Shown here: positions 1 to 6,675 of the stretch, piece after piece
Layout: each line of letters begins with the position of its first letter
Position numbering within the stretch: the first letter of the stretch is position 1
Origin: an uncultured Cellvibrio sp.
Lineage (GTDB): Bacteria > Pseudomonadota > Gammaproteobacteria > Pseudomonadales > Cellvibrionaceae
NCBI GenBank assembly: GCA_946886255.1
Contig: CAMPIG010000273.1
Span: 1 to 6,675, forward strand
Length of the DNA: 6,675 nt
Reading direction: 5' to 3'
Position numbers and translations under genes: made by a program
The notes under the pieces: model-generated
Seen by the model: the letters and a program-made list of their open reading frames with translations, nothing else
Database searches by the model: none
Told to the model about the DNA's origin: nothing

Positions 1-908
1 TGCTTCTTAATGAAGCCGTCGACGCCTTGGTGACTGACCCGAACGGTTTTTATGTTGACGGTACCTTTGGCCGCGGCGGTCACAGCCAATTGATATTGCA
101 AACGTTATCGTCGCAAGGGCAGTTGTTGGCTATTGATAAGGACCTTGCCGCTGTTGCTGTTGCGCGTAAGCGATTTGAACAGGATGCGCGTTTCGAGATT
201 GCTCACAGTTCGTTTGCTGATCTGGCTGAACTGGTCGAAGCGCGCAATATGACCGGAAAAGTGACCGGCCTGTTGCTGGATTTGGGGGTGTCTTCCCCGC
301 AACTGGATGAAGCTGAGCGGGGTTTCAGTTTTCAACAGGACGGCCCTCTGGATATGCGCATGGACCAGAGTCGCGGCCAGAGCGCGGCGGATTGGGTTAA
401 CGGGGCAAAAGAGAGTGAAATTGCCCAGGTATTGAAGGATTACGGTGAAGAGCGTTTTGCCAAACGCATGGCGCGCGCCATTGTCGTTGAACGGCAAAAG
501 CAGCTCATCACTACCACGGCGCGCCTGGCGGAGATTGTGAAAGAAGCGAACCCGGCGTGGGAAAAAGGAAAGCACCCTGCGACCCGCGCATTCCAGGCAA
601 TTCGCATCAAGGTCAATGCGGAATTAACGGATCTGGATGCGGTGTTGGGACAAGCGCTTAAGGTATTGGCGGTGGGCGGCAGATTAGTGGTGATCAGCTT
701 CCACTCCCTCGAAGATCGCGTTGTGAAGCGTTTTATCCGTCGTCAGGAGCAGGGTGATCAGTTACCGCTTGGCGTGCCGGTGCGCGATGAACAATTAAAT
801 AAACGCTTGCGCAGTTGTGGCAAAGCCATCCGCGCGAGTGACCTGGAAGTCAATGCGAATCTCCGTTCGCGAAGCGCCATCATGCGCGTCGCGGAAAAAT
901 TGCAGTAG
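1..908 (+). CDS. rsmH: 16S rRNA (cytosine(1402)-N(4))-methyltransferase RsmH (MraW), 5'-truncated
   Basis: RsmH uses S-adenosylmethionine to methylate N4 of C1402 in the decoding centre of 16S rRNA in the cytoplasm. The frame is open from the first bases (first full codon at 3) and reads LLNEAVDAL before a TTG at 27. In homologues this stretch is internal (VLLDEAV near residue 10), so the TTG is not the start and only about ten N-terminal residues are missing upstream. Visible family signatures are the SAM-binding DGTFGRGGHS (57-86), LLLDLGVSSPQLD (from 270), the GFSF and GPLDMRMD stretch, YGEERFAKR, HPATRAFQAIRI and ISFHSLEDR. The C-terminus ends in a normal RSRSAIMRVAEK-type tail at a TAG. 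The length matches the roughly 310-residue family once the missing start is allowed for. It lies upstream of ftsL, as in the classical dcw order. Identification is by motif recognition and is very secure. Confidence 0.97.
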   Translation, partial: LLNEAVDALVTDPNGFYVDGTFGRGGHSQLILQTLSSQGQLLAIDKDLAAVAVARKRFEQDARFEIAHSSFADLAELVEARNMTGKVTGLLLDLGVSSPQLDEAERGFSFQQDGPLDMRMDQSRGQSAADWVNGAKESEIAQVLKDYGEERFAKRMARAIVVERQKQLITTTARLAEIVKEANPAWEKGKHPATRAFQAIRIKVNAELTDLDAVLGQALKVLAVGGRLVVISFHSLEDRVVKRFIRRQEQGDQLPLGVPVRDEQLNKRLRSCGKAIRASDLEVNANLRSRSAIMRVAEKLQ

Positions 909-944
909 CCGGGCTCGGCGAATCCGTAAAACAAAAACCGAAGA

Positions 945-961
945 TTAAAAGATATTTTTAA
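945..961. repeat. short AT-only-armed inverted repeat upstream of ftsL
   Basis: TTAAAA (945-950) and TTTTAA (956-961) are perfect reverse complements separated by GATAT. The stem would contain only A-T pairs and be weak as RNA. It could be a protein-binding site, part of an AT-rich promoter-like element, or chance in A/T-rich DNA. No function is claimed. Confidence 0.35.
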
Positions 962-972
962 TAAACCACCAC

Positions 973-976
973 AAGG
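973..976 (+). promoter_or_regulatory. ribosome binding site of ftsL
   Basis: AAGG lies five bases before the ATG at 982. It is a modest but well-placed Shine-Dalgarno core and supports that ATG as the start. It also suggests that ftsL can be initiated independently, since rsmH ends 73 bases upstream. Confidence 0.6.
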
Positions 977-981
977 CTGAC

Positions 982-1293
982 ATGAAAGAAACCGCTCGCT
1001 ATTCCGCCACGTCCATCGCACCAGGTGTGCTGCTGGCGGCTGCGCTCTTGTGGTTGGCGGTCATCGCGTCGGCGCTTGCGGTTGTTGCCTCGACACATCA
1101 GGTGCGCAAACAAACCAACACTCTCGAAACACTGCGCCGCGAAGCTGCTCAATTGCAGGTGGAGTGGGGTCAATATTTGTTGGAGCAGAGTACCTGGGCT
1201 TCCTACAGCCGTGTGGAGGCGATTGCAACTCAGCAATTAGGTATGTTCCCCGCTACTGCAGAACGCATCGTGATGGTAAATAACCATGAATAG
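982..1293 (+). CDS. ftsL: cell division protein FtsL
   Basis: FtsL is a small bitopic inner-membrane protein. With FtsB and FtsQ it forms the FtsQLB complex, which helps recruit and activate the septal synthase FtsWI. The 103-residue product has a short cytoplasmic N-terminus (about 1-14), one hydrophobic segment at about 15-37 (rich in L, A, V and W), and then a predicted periplasmic coiled coil at about 40-68 (QVRKQTNTLETLRREAAQLQ and on). The C-terminal RVEAIATQQLGM matches the conserved RVExIA...L.M element of the family. E. coli FtsL is 121 residues, so this one is slightly shorter, mainly at the N-terminus. The start is supported by AAGG five bases upstream. The last 8 bases overlap the start of ftsI. 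FtsL sequences are poorly conserved, but size, topology, the C-terminal motif and position between rsmH and ftsI make the call firm. Confidence 0.94.
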   Translation: MKETARYSATSIAPGVLLAAALLWLAVIASALAVVASTHQVRKQTNTLETLRREAAQLQVEWGQYLLEQSTWASYSRVEAIATQQLGMFPATAERIVMVNNHE

Positions 1294-3088
1294 TTCTGTG
1301 AATTCCCCTATTGCCGATTCGCGCACATTAAAAGTGGCGCGCTGGCGTTTCTACAGCGTTGCATTGGTCATGACGGCAGCTACGCTGGCGTTGATCTGGC
1401 ACGTTGCCAGCTTGCAAGTGCTACCTGACACTGACAAAGGTTTTGAATTTTTGCAAAACCAGGGGCAGTCACGCACCTTGCGCACGGAACCTATCACGGC
1501 TTATCGCGGGGTCATTACCGATCGCAATGGTGAACCTCTGGCAGTCAGCACGCCGGTGGCTTCCTTGTGGGTGAATCCTAAAGTTTTGTTGCAGGCGCCG
1601 AAGCGCTGGGCAGAATTATCGCAAGCCTTGGGTTGGAATAAAGCCGAACTGGAATCAAAGCTTGCACGGTACAGCAGCCGTGAATTTATGTACCTGCAGC
1701 GTCATCTGCCACCGCAGGCAGCAGAAACGATTCTGGCATTGGATATTCCGGGTGTGTACAGCCAAACCGAATACCGTCGTTATTATCCGGCCGGTGATGT
1801 GACGGCGCATCTGGTGGGTATGACGGATATTGATGATCGCGGTCAAGAGGGAATGGAACTGGCATACGATGCCTGGCTGTCCGGTGAAAACGGCGCGAAA
1901 GAAGTTTTAAAGGATTTGCACGGGCGTACGGTTAAAGAATTACAGTTGATCAAGTCTGCCAGGTCCGGACAAAGTCTTACCTTGAGTATCGATTTGCGCT
2001 TGCAGTATCTCGCGCATCGCGAATTAAAAAATGCGGTCGAGGAAAGCGGTGCACTCGCGGGTTCCTTGGTGATCCTGGACGTGGTTACCGGTGAAGTGCT
2101 GGCGATGGCCAACCAACCTTCCTACAACCCTAACGATCGTAGTCATGCCAAAGGCGCAGCGCTGCGCAACCGTGCAATTACCGATGTGTATGAGCCAGGG
2201 TCGACCATGAAGCCCCTGGCGGTCATGGCAGCGTTGGAGTCGGGTAAATTCAAACCCAATGATGTTATCAACACCAGTCCCGGTTATATCCAGGTGGGTA
2301 GTAAAACGCTGAAAGATTTACATGATTACGGGACATTGGATCTGTCGATGGTAATTGCGAAATCCAGCCAGGTGGGTATGACCAAACTCGCGCTGGAGCT
2401 GGAGCCGCACATCATTCGTGATATGTACGCCCGCTTGGGCATCGGCCAGACCACAGGTACCGGTTTTCCCGGCGAAGGTTCCGGCTTATTGCCTGCCCAC
2501 GCGCGTTGGCGACCGATTCAGCGCGCAACGCTGGCGTACGGTTACGGCATGAATGTCACTGTGCTGCAACTGGCACAGGCATATAGCGTGATCGCCAGTG
2601 GCGGCCTCAAGCGTCCGGTGTCTTTGTTGCGTGTTGATAATGAAGTAGCAGCAGAGCGTGTCGTGGCCGAACATTACACGCAAGACATCGTCACCATGTT
2701 GAAGCGCGCCGCCACCGAAGGTACCGCAACCCGCGCGCGCGCGATCTCTTATACCGTCGCCGGCAAAACCGGAACTGTGCATAAAGTCGGCGCTCATGGC
2801 TATGAAGAGAAACGTTATATGTCTTCATTTGCTGGTATAGCACCGGCAGACAATCCGCGCATTGTTGCGGTAGTGGTGATTGATGAGCCAGACGCATCGA
2901 AATATTTCGGCGGCCTTGTCGCGGCGCCGGTGTTTTCCAAAGTGGCGGAAGGTGCCCTGCGTATGATGCAGATCCCGCCGCAACCCCTGATGCCACCCAA
3001 ATTGGTGTCACCAAAAATAATGTCGCCCAATATGGCCGTGCAACCGAAAAAAGAAGAACGTAAACCTCATGGGAGGCCCGTAACGTGA
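1286..3088 (+). CDS. ftsI: peptidoglycan D,D-transpeptidase FtsI (penicillin-binding protein 3)
   Basis: FtsI is the septum-specific class B penicillin-binding protein that crosslinks peptide stems during division, working with FtsW and FtsQLB. The 600-residue protein has a short cytoplasmic tail, a membrane anchor at about 22-41, and a pedestal domain containing YRGVITDRNGEPLAVS (from residue 73) and FPGEG-type loops further on. The transpeptidase domain covers about 260-555. The acylated serine is S306 in STMK (306-309). The second motif is SSQ (360-362), where E. coli and P. aeruginosa have SSN. The third motif is KTGT (494-497). A proline-rich, basic tail occupies 564-600; E. coli FtsI (588 residues) also has a C-terminal extension, which is trimmed by the Prc protease. 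The ATG at 1286 lies inside the end of ftsL with no clear Shine-Dalgarno sequence before it, so translation is probably coupled to ftsL. The stop overlaps the murE start. Identity is secure. Confidence 0.97.
   Translation: MNSSVNSPIADSRTLKVARWRFYSVALVMTAATLALIWHVASLQVLPDTDKGFEFLQNQGQSRTLRTEPITAYRGVITDRNGEPLAVSTPVASLWVNPKVLLQAPKRWAELSQALGWNKAELESKLARYSSREFMYLQRHLPPQAAETILALDIPGVYSQTEYRRYYPAGDVTAHLVGMTDIDDRGQEGMELAYDAWLSGENGAKEVLKDLHGRTVKELQLIKSARSGQSLTLSIDLRLQYLAHRELKNAVEESGALAGSLVILDVVTGEVLAMANQPSYNPNDRSHAKGAALRNRAITDVYEPGSTMKPLAVMAALESGKFKPNDVINTSPGYIQVGSKTLKDLHDYGTLDLSMVIAKSSQVGMTKLALELEPHIIRDMYARLGIGQTTGTGFPGEGSGLLPAHARWRPIQRATLAYGYGMNVTVLQLAQAYSVIASGGLKRPVSLLRVDNEVAAERVVAEHYTQDIVTMLKRAATEGTATRARAISYTVAGKTGTVHKVGAHGYEEKRYMSSFAGIAPADNPRIVAVVVIDEPDASKYFGGLVAAPVFSKVAEGALRMMQIPPQPLMPPKLVSPKIMSPNMAVQPKKEERKPHGRPVT
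3071..3076 (+). promoter_or_regulatory. ribosome binding site of murE
   Basis: GGGAGG lies inside the end of ftsI and is the strongest Shine-Dalgarno sequence in the window. It is 8 bases from the GTG at 3085 and 11 from the ATG at 3088. Spacing favours the GTG, codon preference favours the ATG. Both are in the same frame and differ by one residue. Confidence 0.75.
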
Positions 3089-4659
3089 TGGCGGTGGAAT
3101 CCCAATCGTTTGCAGTAACCCTTGCGCAGCTTTTGCCTCAAACAGATTTGGCAAAAGCTGCGCCCGTTGTGGTATCCGGTTTAACACTGGATACACGCCA
3201 GTTAAATCACGGCGATGTATTTGTCGCACTCAGCGGCAGTCAATTCGATGGCCGCCATTATATTGCTACGGCGATTGAACGCGGCGCGGTCGCGGTGTTA
3301 GTCGAAGAAGATAAAGAGTGGCAAGGCATTGATTGGTTGGGGTCAGTGCCGGTCATTGCGGTGGAAAACCTCGCGCAACAGGTGAGTAATATTGCCGGAC
3401 GTTTTTATGGTGATCCCAGCGCGCATTTTCGGCTGGTGGGTATTACCGGTACTAACGGTAAAACCACCTGTAGTTTACTGCTGGGTCAACTGAGCGCTTT
3501 ATTGCGTGAGTGCGCCGGCGTTGTAGGAACGGTTGGTTATGGTGTGCTGGATGCAACGGCTCTTGCGCCTTTTGCTCAACAATTAAATGCGCTGACCACT
3601 ACCGGATTAACGACGCCGGATGCTGTGCGTTTACAACATATTCTTGCGCAATTGCGTGATCGCGCCGTTGCTGAAGTGGCTATAGAAGTCTCATCCCACA
3701 GCTTGCAACAAGGGCGCGTCGCCGGCTTGCATTTTGAAACCGCCATCTTTACCAATTTGACGCAAGATCATCTGGATTATCACGGTGATCTTGCGAGCTA
3801 CGGCGAAGCAAAACAGTTGCTGTTGCAAATGCCCGGCTTGCGCTACGCCATCATCAATGCTGACGATGACTGGGCAAAAAGTTTGTTGGAACGAATGCCT
3901 GCCGATGTGCAGCCCTACAGTTATTCCTTGCGCGATGCCAATGCGGATGTGTTTGCAAACGATATTTCTCTCACCGATTCCGGAGCCAAGGTAACGCTGG
4001 TCACCCCTTGGGGCGTGGGCGAGTTCCACAGTCATCTGATGGGCGCTTTCAATCTCGGCAATTTGCTGGCCGTGATTACGGCTGCCTGTGTCGGGGGGGC
4101 ATCTCTGGCTGACGTGCTCCTGGCCATTCCGCAACTGCAACCGGCGCCGGGCCGCATGCAGGCGGTGATACTCGAACAGTCTCAACAAGATATTAATGTC
4201 ATTGTTGATTACGCGCACACACCGGACGCTTTGGAAAATACGTTGAAAGCCATTCGTGAACACAATCCTGGCCGAGTATGGACGGTATTCGGTTGCGGCG
4301 GTGATCGCGATAGAACCAAGCGACCGCTGATGGGACGCATTGCAGAACGCTTTAGTGATTATGTCATTGTGACTAACGACAATCCGCGCACCGAAGATCC
4401 GGCGATCATCGCGGCAGATATTTTACGCGGTATGCATAACACCCATGGTTGTCTGGTGATTGCTGAGCGAGCCCAAGCCATTGACCTCGCTGTCCTGCAA
4501 GCCAAGGCGGGTGATGTGGTGTTGATTGCGGGTAAAGGTCACGAAGATTATCAAATCTTCGCTACACAAACCTTGCCGTTCAGCGATGTAAAACAGGCGC
4601 GTCTTGCATTGCAGCGACGTATAGCACGGCGTGAAGCAGACGAGGAACTGAAGCCATGA
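3085..4659 (+). CDS. murE: UDP-N-acetylmuramoyl-L-alanyl-D-glutamate--2,6-diaminopimelate ligase MurE
   Basis: MurE is the cytoplasmic ATP-dependent ligase that adds meso-diaminopimelate to UDP-MurNAc-L-Ala-D-Glu, the third residue of the peptidoglycan stem. The 524-residue product has the three Mur-ligase domains. The N-terminal substrate domain contains LDTRQLNHGDVFVAL. The central ATPase domain has the P-loop GITGTNGKTT (119-128), the TTTGLTTPD substrate loop, EVSSHSL, and K243 in SYGEAK, which aligns with the carbamylated lysine of E. coli MurE. The C-terminal domain has DYAHTPDALE, CGGDRDRTKRP, the meso-DAP-recognising DNPR (432-435, followed by TEDP) and GKGHEDYQ (from 483). DNPR indicates a DAP-adding rather than a lysine-adding enzyme. 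It is a little longer than E. coli MurE (495). The start may be GTG 3085 (chosen for spacing to GGGAGG) or ATG 3088. It overlaps ftsI at the 5' end and murF by ATGA at the 3' end. Confidence 0.97.
   Translation: MMAVESQSFAVTLAQLLPQTDLAKAAPVVVSGLTLDTRQLNHGDVFVALSGSQFDGRHYIATAIERGAVAVLVEEDKEWQGIDWLGSVPVIAVENLAQQVSNIAGRFYGDPSAHFRLVGITGTNGKTTCSLLLGQLSALLRECAGVVGTVGYGVLDATALAPFAQQLNALTTTGLTTPDAVRLQHILAQLRDRAVAEVAIEVSSHSLQQGRVAGLHFETAIFTNLTQDHLDYHGDLASYGEAKQLLLQMPGLRYAIINADDDWAKSLLERMPADVQPYSYSLRDANADVFANDISLTDSGAKVTLVTPWGVGEFHSHLMGAFNLGNLLAVITAACVGGASLADVLLAIPQLQPAPGRMQAVILEQSQQDINVIVDYAHTPDALENTLKAIREHNPGRVWTVFGCGGDRDRTKRPLMGRIAERFSDYVIVTNDNPRTEDPAIIAADILRGMHNTHGCLVIAERAQAIDLAVLQAKAGDVVLIAGKGHEDYQIFATQTLPFSDVKQARLALQRRIARREADEELKP
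4642..4646 (+). promoter_or_regulatory. ribosome binding site of murF
   Basis: GAGGA sits 9 bases before the first of three consecutive ATG codons (4656, 4659, 4662). The spacing favours the first ATG, which also forms the ATGA overlap with the murE stop; the later two would be 12 and 15 bases away. Confidence 0.6.
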
Positions 4660-6059
4660 TGATGCCGCTGACATTGGCGCAAATGGCCGACCAGATGCGC
4701 ACGTCGCTCGGCGCCACGCTACACAACGGCGACGTGAGTTTTTCCCGTGTAACCACCGATACCCGTCAGCTGCAAGCTGGTGATTTGTTTGTCGCCCTGC
4801 GCGGAGAGCGTTTCGATGCTCATGATTTTTTAGCTGAAGCTGCCGCAAAAGGTGTGTGTGGTTTGGTGGTAGAAAGTTTTGATGCAACGGTTGCCCTGCC
4901 ACAGTTGGTTGTCAGCAATACAATGCTGGCGTTGGGACAAATTGCTGCCTGCAATCGCGCGGCGTTTAACGGGCCGTTAATTGCGATTACCGGAAGCAGT
5001 GGCAAAACCACGGTAAAAACCATGCTGACCAGCATCTTGCGCGAATGTGGAGAGGTGTTGGCAACCCAGGGGAATTTGAACAACCACATTGGTGTCCCGT
5101 TGACGTTATTGCAACTGGAATCAAAACACGAATATGCCGTTATTGAAATGGGTGCCAGTGGCCTTGGTGAGATTGCCTATCTGTGTTCATTGGCGACGCC
5201 ATCCATTGCCATGATCAACAATGTTATGCCGGCCCACATTGCCGGTTTTGGTTCCATTGATAACGTAGCCATCGCCAAGGCCGAAATCTACCAAGGCCTG
5301 ATTGCCAATGGTGCAGCGATCGTAAACCTGGATGATCGTTATGCGGCGCAATGGTTAGCACAACTAACGGATAAAAATCTCATCAAGGTGTCCTTACAAA
5401 ACGAATCGGCTGATTGTTTCGCGCGCGACATTCAGGTTACCGCCGATGGTGTGACTTTTGTGTTAGTGATTCGCCAGGAGTCCATGTCTGTGCAACTTAA
5501 TGCTTTGGGTGAACACAGTGTGCGCAATGCGTTAATGGCTGCCGCTTGTGCTTGTGCGGCGGGTGCGAATATTCAACAGATTCGCAACGGCCTGCAAAAA
5601 TTCACCCCCGTGGTTGGACGAATGACTCGTCAGGTGGGCCTCAAGGGCATGCAAGTGATTGATGACAGTTACAACGCCAACCCCGGATCTGTTCGCGCCG
5701 CAATTGATGTGCTCGCAGCGCAAGAGGGAACTCGCGTGTTGGTGTTAGGTGATATGGCGGAGCTGGGTGGGGACGCTGAGCAACTGCATGCTGATCTCGG
5801 CGCTTATGCGCGCGTGCGCGGCATTGATAAGTTGCTGACGGTCGGCGTGTTGAGTCAACGTGCCAGTGAGGCATTTGCCAGTGTAGATTTGGCTTCGGGT
5901 GCACAACATTTTACTGAGCAGCAAACGTTGATCTATGCGTTGGCATCCATGGCAACAAAAAAAATGACGGTATTGGTCAAAGGCTCTCGCAGTGCCAAGA
6001 CAGATTTAATCGTGCGCGCGTTGTGCGATTCATCAACTTCCACTGGAGAACCCCGCTAA
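4656..6059 (+). CDS. murF: UDP-N-acetylmuramoyl-tripeptide--D-alanyl-D-alanine ligase MurF
   Basis: MurF is the cytoplasmic ATP-dependent ligase that joins D-Ala-D-Ala to UDP-MurNAc-tripeptide and so finishes the soluble pentapeptide precursor. The 467-residue length is normal (E. coli 452). Domains in order: an N-terminal substrate domain with [18 protein letters not shown]; a central ATPase domain with P-loop [11 protein letters not shown] (111-121), [24 protein letters not shown] and [13 protein letters not shown]; and a C-terminal domain with [11 protein letters not shown] (from 336), LGDMAELG and KGSRSAKTD (from 442). The DDSYNANP and KGSR motifs separate it from MurC, MurD and MurE. It starts with three ATGs in a row; the first is preferred because of GAGGA upstream and the ATGA overlap with murE. 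Its TAA overlaps the mraY ATG by one base. An A8 run at 5957-5964 lies close to the 3' end; the reading frame is intact across it. Confidence 0.97.
   Translation: MMMPLTLAQMADQMRTSLGATLHNGDVSFSRVTTDTRQLQAGDLFVALRGERFDAHDFLAEAAAKGVCGLVVESFDATVALPQLVVSNTMLALGQIAACNRAAFNGPLIAITGSSGKTTVKTMLTSILRECGEVLATQGNLNNHIGVPLTLLQLESKHEYAVIEMGASGLGEIAYLCSLATPSIAMINNVMPAHIAGFGSIDNVAIAKAEIYQGLIANGAAIVNLDDRYAAQWLAQLTDKNLIKVSLQNESADCFARDIQVTADGVTFVLVIRQESMSVQLNALGEHSVRNALMAAACACAAGANIQQIRNGLQKFTPVVGRMTRQVGLKGMQVIDDSYNANPGSVRAAIDVLAAQEGTRVLVLGDMAELGGDAEQLHADLGAYARVRGIDKLLTVGVLSQRASEAFASVDLASGAQHFTEQQTLIYALASMATKKMTVLVKGSRSAKTDLIVRALCDSSTSTGEPR
6045..6049 (+). promoter_or_regulatory. ribosome binding site of mraY
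   Basis: GGAGA within the last codons of murF lies 9 bases before the ATG at 6059. It supports the start that overlaps the murF TAA as TAATG, a typical arrangement for termination-reinitiation coupling. Confidence 0.7.
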
Positions 6060-6675
6060 TGCTGTATTGGCTCGCAGAATACTTACAAGAATATGCGCGC
6101 GGTTTTGCAGTGTTTCAGTATCTTACCCTGCGCGCGATTCTGGGTGTGTTAACAGCATTGGGAATTTCGCTGTTGTTGGGCCCCTGGGTGATCAAGCGTT
6201 TGAATGCCATGCGTATCGGTCAAGCAGTGCGTACCGATGGGCCGCAGTCGCACTTGAGTAAATCGGGCACGCCGACCATGGGTGGTGCACTGATCCTGAG
6301 TGCGATTTTTATCAGTGCGCTGTTATGGTCAGATTTAAGTAACCGATACGTGTGGGTGGTCATCATCGTCACCGCCGTCTTCGGCGCAGTGGGTTGGGTG
6401 GATGATTATCGCAAGGTGGCCAAGCGTGACAGTCGCGGGTTACCGGCACGTTGGAAATATTTATGGCAATCAATTGCCGGCGTTGGTGCAGCGATATTTT
6501 TGTTTTACACCGCCGCCAGTCCGGTTGAAACACAATTGTTTATCCCGTTCTTTAAAAACGTCGCCATCGACCTGGGTTTGTTTTACATCGTGCTGACGTA
6601 CTTTGTGATTGTGGGTTCGAGTAATGCGGTGAATTTAACGGACGGTCTCGACGGCCTAGCCATTATGCCCAGCGT
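6059..6675 (+). CDS. mraY: phospho-N-acetylmuramoyl-pentapeptide-transferase MraY, 3'-truncated
   Basis: MraY is the polytopic inner-membrane enzyme that transfers phospho-MurNAc-pentapeptide from UDP to undecaprenyl phosphate, giving lipid I, the first membrane step of peptidoglycan synthesis. The frame is open from the ATG to the window end, giving 205 full codons of a family of about 360 residues; the C-terminal part lies outside. The N-terminus MLYWLAEYL followed by [13 protein letters not shown] is nearly that of E. coli MraY. Further signatures are [19 protein letters not shown] (67-76), the catalytic aspartate pair D115-D116 in [47 protein letters not shown] with NLTDGLD at 192-198. 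Several hydrophobic segments (about 22-45, 75-90, 96-113, 130-150, 170-188) fit the multi-span topology. D115-D116 carry the same numbers as in E. coli. It has its own GGAGA ribosome binding site within murF. Confidence 0.97.
   Translation, partial: MLYWLAEYLQEYARGFAVFQYLTLRAILGVLTALGISLLLGPWVIKRLNAMRIGQAVRTDGPQSHLSKSGTPTMGGALILSAIFISALLWSDLSNRYVWVVIIVTAVFGAVGWVDDYRKVAKRDSRGLPARWKYLWQSIAGVGAAIFLFYTAASPVETQLFIPFFKNVAIDLGLFYIVLTYFVIVGSSNAVNLTDGLDGLAIMPS

Larger units (their letters stand above)
909..981. other. rsmH-ftsL intergenic spacer, AT-rich
   Basis: This is the only non-coding stretch of note in the window. It begins GC-rich (CCGGGCTCGG), then becomes strongly A/T-rich from about 926 to 966, and ends with the ftsL ribosome binding site. 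I see no convincing sigma70 -35/-10 pair and no GC-rich stem followed by a T-run, so neither a promoter nor a terminator can be called. In E. coli the two genes are almost adjacent, so this spacer is comparatively long. Confidence 0.6.

Noticed and set aside
27..29. TTG as the start of rsmH
   Set aside because: The frame is open upstream and encodes LLNEAVDAL, which aligns with the conserved N-terminal part of RsmH, so the true start lies before the window.
105..575. A 156-codon open frame on the minus strand inside rsmH
   Set aside because: It is antisense to conserved RsmH motifs, has no recognisable domain and no clear ribosome binding site; it is taken as a shadow.
909..920. CCGGGCTCGG after the rsmH stop as a terminator stem
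   Set aside because: The self-complementary part is too short to leave a stable stem with a loop, and no T-run follows directly; termination inside this operon would also be unexpected.
2732..2743. Alternating CG tract of 12 bases in ftsI
   Set aside because: It encodes Thr-Arg-Ala-Arg-Ala within a normal FtsI region and is explained by Arg/Ala codon choice; no further structure surrounds it.
4093..4099. A run of seven G in murE as a possible phase-variation or slippage site
   Set aside because: The frame is intact and encodes Val-Gly-Gly-Ala in an ordinary context; phase variation of an essential ligase is implausible and the tract is short.
3691..4263. A 190-codon open frame on the minus strand inside murE
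   Set aside because: It lies wholly opposite a well-supported murE, its translation resembles no family I know, and its composition is that of an antisense shadow of a coding frame.
3187..4850. Similar segments in murE (DTRQLNHGDVFVAL) and murF ([14 protein letters not shown]) as a repeat or recent duplication
   Set aside because: These are the shared N-terminal Mur-ligase motif of ancient paralogues; the nucleotide sequences have diverged at synonymous sites, so there is no recent duplication.

Overview
This window is a piece of the division and cell wall (dcw/mra) cluster of a Gram-negative bacterium. It reads, all on the + strand: rsmH (5' end cut off) - ftsL - ftsI - murE - murF - mraY (3' end cut off). 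The gene order, the proteins (close to E. coli and Pseudomonas versions throughout), the meso-diaminopimelate signature in MurE and the FtsL/FtsI pair point to a gammaproteobacterium. The balanced base composition and the FtsI sequence, which reads closer to Pseudomonas than to enterics over much of its length, make a Pseudomonas/Cellvibrio-type lineage plausible. That placement is inference, not a result of a search.

Layout: bases 1-908 are rsmH, the 16S rRNA m4C1402 methyltransferase. A 73-base AT-rich gap (909-981) follows and is the only real intergenic space in the window. From 982 every junction overlaps: ftsL/ftsI by 8 bases, ftsI/murE by 4 (or 1, depending on the murE start), murE/murF by 4 (ATGA) and murF/mraY by 1 (TAATG). 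This packing implies a single polycistronic message with translational coupling.

How the genes work together: MurE adds meso-diaminopimelate to UDP-MurNAc-L-Ala-D-Glu, MurF adds D-Ala-D-Ala to complete the pentapeptide, and MraY transfers phospho-MurNAc-pentapeptide onto undecaprenyl phosphate to make lipid I. After later steps (MurG, flipping and glycan polymerisation), FtsI (PBP3) crosslinks the septal peptidoglycan. FtsL is part of the FtsQLB complex that helps activate FtsI/FtsW at the divisome. RsmH modifies the ribosomal P site and is a conserved passenger of this cluster.

I found no mobile element, RNA gene, CRISPR array or undescribed system; this is an ordinary core region. The points worth a second look are small: an SSQ rather than SSN second active-site motif in FtsI, an A8 run in murF from which the -1 frame stays open into mraY, a proline-rich basic tail on FtsI, and a short AT-rich inverted repeat in the rsmH-ftsL gap.
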